A stretch of DNA of 7,711 nt, taken from NCBI RefSeq assembly GCF_022780145.1, contig NZ_JALEXO010000318.1, forward strand, positions 1 through 7,711, given 5' to 3'. This document shows positions 1-4,257 of this stretch, piece by piece; the stretch's first letter is position 1; each line of letters begins with the position of its first letter. This stretch comes from Intestinibacter sp. (GTDB lineage Bacteria > Bacillota > Clostridia > Peptostreptococcales > Peptostreptococcaceae). Position numbers and translations under genes: made by a program. Below the pieces are notes generated by a model. The model saw only the letters and a list, made by a program, of their open reading frames with translations. It was not told the DNA's origin and ran no database searches.

Positions 1-225
1 TCGTTGTGGGGAAGTAAAGACGGAGTTTTTGATTTTCAGTCTTTAATCGATGCAAAGGAAAAGCTGCCATCAGATACGACTTACATTGAAATAGAGGGCG
101 CAAACCACTCTCAATTTGGAGATTACTGAAATTATAAAAAAGACGAGGCGGCACTTATAAGCGAGGAGTAACAACAAGAGAAGGCTGTTCAAAGTATAGT
201 TAGCTTTATTCAAGAAACAGAATAA
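1..225 (+). pseudogene. alpha/beta-hydrolase family protein, 3' end only, interrupted by two in-frame stops
   Basis: The window opens inside this gene; only its last 74 codons are present. Frame 1 reads SLWGSKDGVFDF, then YIEIEGANHSQFGDY, a TGA stop at 127-129, NYKKDEAALISEE, a TAA stop at 169-171, QQEKAVQSIVSFIQETE, and a final TAA at 223-225. GSKDGV looks like the loop carrying the catalytic acid (D7 of the fragment), and GANHSQFGDY carries the catalytic histidine (H36) of small alpha/beta hydrolases of the Abhydrolase_5 type, which usually continue GDYG...EEQQ. Both stops are one substitution from the expected codon (GGA to TGA for Gly, GAA to TAA for Glu). The frame after each stop still reads as a sensible C-terminal helix, which suggests recent inactivation or base-calling error. 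The catalytic residues precede the first stop, so a product truncated at 126 could in principle retain them. The substrate cannot be inferred. The family call is fairly firm. Confidence 0.72.
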
Positions 226-242
226 TTGAAAAATATATATAT

Positions 243-300
243 AAAAAGATTGATAAGAAAAATTTCAGTTGAGATTTTCAAATCAATCTTTTTTATTTAT
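243..300. terminator. bidirectional rho-independent terminator between convergent genes
   Basis: AAAAAGATTGAT at 243-254 pairs perfectly (12 bp) with ATCAATCTTTTT at 282-293. An inner AT-rich stem (GAAAA at 257-261 with TTTTC at 275-279) can extend the hairpin. On + the stem is followed by T-rich sequence; on - the opposite arm ends in Ts followed by an AT repeat. The placement, 17 nt after the hydrolase stop and downstream of the flippase stop on -, fits a terminator shared by both genes. Confidence 0.7.
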
Positions 301-303
301 AAT

Positions 304-340
304 GCGTAGGAAAGGGTAGCGTACTTGCTACGCCAAGTAC
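304..340. repeat. overlapping inverted repeats just downstream of the flippase gene
   Basis: This is a GC-richer patch in AT-rich surroundings. GTACTTG (321-327) pairs with CAAGTAC (334-340) around a 6-nt loop. GTAGC (316-320) pairs with GCTAC (327-331), and GCGTA (304-308) pairs with TACGC (329-333). These pairings share bases, so they are mutually exclusive. On - the 7-bp stem begins 10 nt after the flippase stop and probably helps 3'-end formation, but it has no T-run directly after it on either strand. A degenerate repeat element is an alternative. Confidence 0.45.
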
Positions 341-350
341 TTAAATTATA

Positions 351-1916
351 TTAAATCTGTCTATATAAATTTAACTCTTTCCAGTTTGCACCTCGAGGAT
401 CCTTTTTAAATGCATCTACAAACCACATGATATCTTTTTTAGATATACATTTAAATAAAAATAATAAAGTTATGTAAATAAGTAAGGCTAAAATTCCTTC
501 AGCAATTAAATAATGTACATTTAAGTAATCGAATAAATTTCTTATAAAAAAAGTAGATATAAATATCGCAAATGAAGGCTTTATAACCCAACCTACAATT
601 GAAAAATCTAGCTTTGTAACTCTTAAAAGCCTGCTCATACTAAGCGAAAAATTTAAAATCGTACTCGTAAATAAGACTAATATAAAGCCCTCTATACCTA
701 ATCTGGGGATTAATAGGTTTATCGTACATATTCTGACGGTCATATCTATCAGGTTGTATCTGAGTGTATAGACCTGTTGATTTAGAGCGTTTAAGCTGCC
801 GTCTACTATTCTATCTAAGTACATCAGTGGAATTAAAGGAGCGAGGATTTTTAGTATGATTCCAATTTGAATGTTTTTGTATAAAATAAGTCCCAATTCA
901 TTTGAATAAGTCATAAAAAAACCAGTTGAAAAAAATGCAATTATCAAAGTGAATTTTATAACCTTAGATATGACGAAGTTTACTGATTGAGGCTTATTAA
1001 GTACATTGTACTGCGCTATCTCTGGAATTATAAGTGTTGAAAACGATGCTAAAAATATCGATGGAAAGTTTAAAAGTGGCAGTGCCATTGCCTTTATCAT
1101 CCCAAATATCGACAAGGAGGTAGTAGTCGAGGAACCGTATATTTTAAGTGATTTAGGAATTAAGATGTCTTCTATAGATTTTAAAGATGTCTGTACATAT
1201 GCACTTCCCGCAATAGGAAGAGATACAGATAAAACTTCTCTAAAAACACTTTTATCGATATTTCTTATGAGGCTATTATTTGATTTTTTTTCTAATAAAT
1301 ACATAACAAAGGAGCAAAAGCAAGCAGCTATATTTCCAAGGCTCATACCCAGTGTTATAAAACAGCACGTATGCTCTAAATTATAATTACAAAATGAAGT
1401 TACAAAAAAAGCGACCACAGCTATCATAGTTATGTTTTCTATAAAATCAGAGAAAATACTTTTAATCACCTTTCTTAAGCCGTAAAAATACCCATTAAAG
1501 CACGCTGCAATGCCTACAAAGGGCATACCTAAGGCTAAAATCTGAAGTGGAAGATTAGCTCTAATATCACCTATCAAAGCTTCACTTATAAAGTAGGATT
1601 TGTTGTATAAAACTAGCGATGCTATCGTGCTAAAAAATAAAGTGTATATAAATCCGCATTTTAGCAATGTCCTAACTTTGTTCTTGTTATTTTTGCCTAT
1701 TTCCTCTGCTACTAGTCTAGTCAAGGTTAGTCTTATACCAGATATAGCCACCGTAGATGCAAATACGTTGATGCTCATAATAAGCTGAAAAAGACCCATG
1801 CCCTCACTGCCGATTTTATTTGATAAATATATTCTAAACAACATACCCAAAAGCCCTAATATCATAGTAGAAAATGTCAATAAAAAGGTATTTATAATCA
1901 AATTTTTTCTTCTCAT
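351..1916 (-). CDS. SpoVB/MurJ-type polysaccharide (lipid II-like) flippase, MOP superfamily
   Basis: This 521-residue polytopic membrane protein has about 14 predicted hydrophobic helices spread over its whole length. That is the size and layout of the MOP-superfamily flippases SpoVB, MurJ and Wzx, which move lipid-linked saccharide precursors across the cytoplasmic membrane. The N-terminus (MRRKNLIINTFLLTFS, then GMLFRIYLSNKIGSEGMGLF) matches the SpoVB-like pattern in which helix 1 leads into a conserved R-x(5)-IG-x-EG-x-G-x(2)-Q segment. GMPFVGIAACFNGYFYGLRK near residues 129-148 is another family hallmark. The start is well set: ATG at 1914-1916 lies about 7 nt from AAGGAGAT on -. The gene stands alone, divergent from the sigma gene and convergent with the hydrolase remnant. 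A spore-cortex precursor role is plausible if this is true SpoVB, but Clostridia carry several paralogues and no neighbour decides which this is, so no symbol is given. Confidence 0.88.
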   Translation of the reverse strand: MRRKNLIINTFLLTFSTMILGLLGMLFRIYLSNKIGSEGMGLFQLIMSINVFASTVAISGIRLTLTRLVAEEIGKNNKNKVRTLLKCGFIYTLFFSTIASLVLYNKSYFISEALIGDIRANLPLQILALGMPFVGIAACFNGYFYGLRKVIKSIFSDFIENITMIAVVAFFVTSFCNYNLEHTCCFITLGMSLGNIAACFCSFVMYLLEKKSNNSLIRNIDKSVFREVLSVSLPIAGSAYVQTSLKSIEDILIPKSLKIYGSSTTTSLSIFGMIKAMALPLLNFPSIFLASFSTLIIPEIAQYNVLNKPQSVNFVISKVIKFTLIIAFFSTGFFMTYSNELGLILYKNIQIGIILKILAPLIPLMYLDRIVDGSLNALNQQVYTLRYNLIDMTVRICTINLLIPRLGIEGFILVLFTSTILNFSLSMSRLLRVTKLDFSIVGWVIKPSFAIFISTFFIRNLFDYLNVHYLIAEGILALLIYITLLFLFKCISKKDIMWFVDAFKKDPRGANWKELNLYRQI

Positions 1917-2099
1917 ATGTATATCTCCTTAAAAATAAATATACTTATTTATATGATTTAAAATATTTAAAAATAATATGAAAATATATGTTTTCTATTA
2001 AAAATCCAATATATACAAGTAAAGGAAAATATAATATGTGTTGCTCAAAATATAAAAAAAGTGTAAAATTATTTCTAACAGAGGAAAAGGAGAGTAGAA
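1917..2099. promoter_or_regulatory. divergent intergenic region serving the flippase (-) and the sigma operon (+)
   Basis: This 183-bp, extremely AT-rich region contains no ORF. It must hold the promoters of both divergent units. On - the flippase ribosome binding site AAGGAGAT lies at about 1925-1932. No convincing -35/-10 pair could be assigned to the flippase because AT runs give many weak matches. The + promoter candidate is listed separately. Confidence 0.6.
2041..2069 (+). promoter_or_regulatory. candidate sigma-A-type promoter of the sigma/membrane-protein operon
   Basis: TTGCTC (2041-2046) and TAAAAT (2064-2069) are separated by exactly 17 nt. The -10 box matches consensus at 5 of 6 positions, the -35 at only 3 of 6 (its TTG). 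It would start transcription near 2076, only about 10 nt upstream of the ribosome binding site, giving a short leader. A self-recognised ECF promoter is possible, but no motif could be assigned. Confidence 0.4.
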
Positions 2100-2102
2100 T
2101 TG
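2087..2102 (+). promoter_or_regulatory. ribosome binding site that selects the TTG start of the sigma factor
   Basis: AAGGAG at 2087-2092 lies 7 nt before TTG at 2100-2102. The next in-frame ATG is about 22 codons further in, inside the first helical region, and has no comparable site. The TTG start is therefore preferred. Confidence 0.75.
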
Positions 2103-2585
2103 GATAATATTTTAAAAGCAATAAATGGAAATAAAAAAGCTATTAAACAATTGATAAAGGATTATAGCGAGCAGATGTACAAGCTTATTTTTCTTCATAC
2201 TAAATATGAAGAGGACAGCAAGATAATACTTAGAGATACAGTATGCTTTATTGAACAAAATATTTCAAAATTAGATGAAGATCAAGACATTATTTTATGG
2301 ATATATAAAATAATAATTATAAATACAAACAATTTCTTAGAAAGTATAGGTATGGTTGAAGGCGACATAAATCTTAAAGACTACTATAATAATGAAAAAA
2401 TAAATCTATACAAGGGAATCGATTTACTAGATGGAAAATACAAAAGCGTGGTTATACTCAAATACTATTTTGATCTTTCTTATGAGGAAATAGGAGAGGT
2501 CGTTGATTTAAATACAGATACAGTTCGAATTTACATTAGACAATCGTTAAAAAAAATCAAGGCAAGTGTGGGTGAATATTTATAA
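2100..2585 (+). CDS. small sigma-70 family (ECF-like) RNA polymerase sigma factor
   Basis: This 161-residue protein has a divergent region-2-like helical N-terminus (about residues 8-80, including LIKDYSEQMYKLIF and WIYKIIIINTNNFL). A short linker leads to a clear sigma region 4 (about 102-158): LLDGKYKSVVILKYYFDLS, then the helix-turn-helix YEEIGEVVDLNTDTVRIYIR from about residue 128, ending in SLKKIKASV. The order DGKYKSVVILKYY / LSYEEIGEVV / TDTVRIYIRQSLKKIK is typical of ECF sigma factors, which direct RNA polymerase to -35 elements of a small regulon. Region 2 is poor in the usual aromatic promoter-melting residues, so family recognition rests mainly on region 4. The gene is followed one base later by a membrane protein, the usual arrangement of an ECF factor with its anti-sigma or regulator. 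Its targets cannot be read from the window. Confidence 0.85.
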   Translation: MDNILKAINGNKKAIKQLIKDYSEQMYKLIFLHTKYEEDSKIILRDTVCFIEQNISKLDEDQDIILWIYKIIIINTNNFLESIGMVEGDINLKDYYNNEKINLYKGIDLLDGKYKSVVILKYYFDLSYEEIGEVVDLNTDTVRIYIRQSLKKIKASVGEYL

Positions 2586-2586
2586 T

Positions 2587-3336
2587 ATGAAAGAACAAAA
2601 TCCGTATATATTACATGACAAAAATAATTTAAAAAATATAGAAATAAATATAGATGAGGATATAAAAAAAGATATAAATGATTTTTATTTTTCAAAAGAG
2701 GATTTAGAAAATATAAAAATTCCATCTGATTTAGATGATATAATAAATGAGCCCTTTTTAGAGGATAAAAAAGAGAAAAAAAGCTATCTTATAAGCTGGA
2801 TAGTAGATCTTTTGCTGGTATTTATTTTATTATTGCCTATAGCGGGAATTTACAACCCAAATATATTTTCAAAGGTCGATTCAGTATATCCTTTTTTTGT
2901 GAAAGCACATAATTTTCTAGACAAAGACAATATTCTTAGATTATTAGGGGGAAAGTCAAGTGATGAAAATTTAAAGAATGCAAAGCCAACCGTAGTAGTA
3001 AAGGCAAAGGATGTCAAAAAACCAAAGAGCAATACAGAGGAATTAGAGCTAATACACTCTTTAGCTAATTCACTTATAAAGGCAGAGTACAAATGGGAAT
3101 GCACTGAGGTCACTCCAAAGACCATAAAAAAGGCTATCTCAGGAGTAGATTATCTACAAGATAAGTACCATAGGATTTACTTTAGGAGTAATCTAGAAAA
3201 ATGGCAACAAGGAGATTTTTCTAATGCTGTTGAAGTGCATAATAAGGTCTGGTCTATACTAAAAGGAAATATAGGAGAGGCATATGCACTCGATGAAGAG
3301 AGTATATCGAAAATAAAACAAAAATATTTTGAATAA
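2587..3336 (+). CDS. single-pass membrane protein, probable regulator of the upstream sigma factor; DUF6241-like outside domain
   Basis: The product is 249 residues from ATG 2587. Residues 1-66 are a charged, strongly acidic cytoplasmic segment (for example IPSDLDDIINEPFLEDKKEKK, 45-65). One transmembrane helix spans about 67-89 (YLISWIVDLLLVFILLLPIA). Residues 90-150 form a linker, Lys-rich at its end, and 151-249 a soluble outer domain with ELIHSLANSLIKAEYKW (154-170) and WQQGDFSNAVEVHNKVW (206-222), then GNIGEAYALDEE. From memory the outer domain resembles Firmicute DUF6241; this was not tested by search. ATG 2587 lies one base after the sigma stop, with GGGTG at 2569-2573 as a weak, distant ribosome binding site, so translation is probably coupled to the sigma gene. 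In-frame GTGs at 2566 and 2572 would overlap the sigma gene and are less likely. I infer an anti-sigma-like role from gene order and topology; no ZAS (HxxxCxxC) zinc motif is present. Confidence 0.75.
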   Translation: MKEQNPYILHDKNNLKNIEINIDEDIKKDINDFYFSKEDLENIKIPSDLDDIINEPFLEDKKEKKSYLISWIVDLLLVFILLLPIAGIYNPNIFSKVDSVYPFFVKAHNFLDKDNILRLLGGKSSDENLKNAKPTVVVKAKDVKKPKSNTEELELIHSLANSLIKAEYKWECTEVTPKTIKKAISGVDYLQDKYHRIYFRSNLEKWQQGDFSNAVEVHNKVWSILKGNIGEAYALDEESISKIKQKYFE

Positions 3337-3349
3337 GAAAATCTTTATA

Positions 3350-3410
3350 AAAAATACCTTATGTAGAAAATAATAAATCTTCTATATAAGGTATTTTTGT
3401 TTTTTTATTT
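3350..3410. terminator. strong bidirectional rho-independent terminator
   Basis: The arm at 3350-3368 (AAAAATACCTTATGTAGAA) and the arm at 3380-3398 pair over 19 bp with a single G-U wobble, around an 11-nt loop (3369-3379). The stem is followed on + by GTTTTTTT, and on - its far arm ends in a T-run. It starts 13 nt after the stop of the + gene and ends just before the stop of the convergent - gene, so it serves both. Confidence 0.9.
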
Positions 3411-3999
3411 ATTTATTCTCGATTAAATCTTGACCGCTTAAGTCGTCTAAAAACTCAGTTGATAGAGGATAGTAATATGATTTATCTCCTTTTTCAACTA
3501 AGATAGCCTTTTTCGCTACTGAAGAATCTACTTCATGCAAAAATACTAATACATCACAGTATTGTATAAAATCTGTAATCAACTGCTTAGAGTCTTTGTC
3601 GATTGAGTATTTTTTAGTGTTTTTATCGTATTTGCAATCGACTAAATAAAGAGGACCTATCTTTTGATTGGTTTCTATAATAGCTGCACTATTGTAGCTA
3701 GAAGATAGTTGTCCATGTACAGGAGTTCTATCCTGTAAGTTAGTTTTTTGTAGAAGCTCGTTTAAATCTACATTGCTATCGTTTATAGATAATATGTAGC
3801 CTTTTATTTTTAGCTCTGATAAATCATCATCAGAGCTATCTTCGCTACTATCGTCGATTTTAGTACCAGAAGGAGTATCTAATTCATCCATTTGATTTTC
3901 TAAAGCTTTATTATCATCAAAATGTTTTTTTATAAAAAAGCCACCTATTAAAACAATAATTAAAAGGATAATAATAGATAGTATTTTACCTTTTTTCAT
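3409..3999 (-). CDS. membrane-anchored extracytoplasmic protein of unknown function
   Basis: I do not recognise this 196-residue protein. MKKGK is followed by one hydrophobic helix (about residues 6-23, ILSIIILLIIVLIGGFFI) with no lipobox cysteine and no evident signal peptidase site, so it is probably an N-in/C-out anchored protein. Residues 38-62 form a low-complexity Asp/Ser/Glu linker (DDSSEDSSDDDLSE). A compact domain (about 63-190) follows, with alternating strand-like and helical segments, two cysteines (C122, C148) that could form a disulfide, and strand-like patches IGPLYLVDCKY and YCDVLVFLHEVD. The start is supported by GAGGTGATT at 4002-4010 on -, 2-5 nt from ATG depending on the register. 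It is monocistronic and shares a terminator with the sigma operon, but nothing shows functional linkage. The coding call is strong because of the ribosome binding site, intact length and sensible topology. Confidence 0.8.
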   Translation of the reverse strand: MKKGKILSIIILLIIVLIGGFFIKKHFDDNKALENQMDELDTPSGTKIDDSSEDSSDDDLSELKIKGYILSINDSNVDLNELLQKTNLQDRTPVHGQLSSSYNSAAIIETNQKIGPLYLVDCKYDKNTKKYSIDKDSKQLITDFIQYCDVLVFLHEVDSSVAKKAILVEKGDKSYYYPLSTEFLDDLSGQDLIENK

Positions 4000-4017
4000 A
4001 TAATCACCTCAAATATA

Positions 4018-4045
4018 ATTATAACATCTTTAATCAATAAAACAA
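4018..4045 (-). promoter_or_regulatory. candidate promoter for the anchored-protein gene
   Basis: On - a perfect TATAAT (complement of ATTATA, 4018-4023) is preceded by TTGTTT (complement of AAACAA, 4040-4045) with a 16-nt spacer. The start of transcription would fall at about 4011, so the ribosome binding site would sit at the extreme 5' end of the message. That is unusually short and lowers confidence. Confidence 0.35.
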
Positions 4046-4182
4046 ATTTATATAATGAAAAAAAAATCTAAACCTAAATCTAAAAAATATTTTAAAAACT
4101 TAAAAAATATTAATATTTGAAAAAATAATTAAAAATGCAAAAAAAGTTAAAAAAACATATATATTAATGTTTGATTTATTAT

Positions 4183-4210
4183 TTGAAATGATTTATCCTT
4201 TATATATAGA
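4183..4210 (+). promoter_or_regulatory. candidate promoter for the histidine kinase gene
   Basis: TTGAAA (4183-4188) is followed after 16 nt by TATAGA (4205-4210), a plausible sigma-A-type pair giving a leader of about 40 nt. The neighbouring TATATA repeats allow other registers, so the exact -10 is uncertain. Confidence 0.35.
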
Positions 4211-4214
4211 GTAA

Positions 4215-4230
4215 TGTAAGTGAATTTACA
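4215..4230 (+). promoter_or_regulatory. 16-bp operator-like inverted repeat in the kinase leader
   Basis: TGTAA (4215-4219) and TTACA (4226-4230) are perfect inverted arms around GTGAAT. It lies between the candidate -10 and the ribosome binding site, where a repressor could act. It matches no operator I can name (not a cre site, CodY box or 0A box), and a chance palindrome is possible at this base composition. Confidence 0.2.
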
Positions 4231-4257
4231 AAAAAGTTTTACAAGGAGGGATGAAAG

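Larger units (their letters stand above)
4000..4257. promoter_or_regulatory. A-tract-rich divergent intergenic region
   Basis: This 258-bp stretch has no gene and almost no G or C. It holds runs of five to nine A starting at 4058, 4082, 4094, 4102, 4120, 4131, 4139 and 4149, several about one helical turn apart, which would favour intrinsic bending. An 11-bp direct repeat TAAAAAATATT occurs at 4081-4091 and 4101-4111. The region separates the - anchored-protein gene from the + kinase gene and must carry both promoters. Confidence 0.55.

Noticed and set aside
127..129. In-frame TGA read as selenocysteine
   Set aside because: The family expects Gly here, there is no redox context, no bacterial SECIS-like hairpin is evident just after it, and a second stop (TAA) follows in the same frame.
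1006..1386. 126-residue open frame on +
   Set aside because: It lies wholly antisense inside the flippase gene, has no convincing ribosome binding site, and its residues show no family features.
1947..1981. Sporulation SigE-like promoter for the flippase on -
   Set aside because: A TCATATT -35-like motif and CATATAAAT -10-like motif exist, but the spacing is 19 nt instead of about 14-15 and the -10 match is poor.
2850..3125. 91-residue open frame on -
   Set aside because: It is antisense to the membrane regulator gene, and its low-complexity Ser/Phe content is what AT-rich antisense sequence gives.
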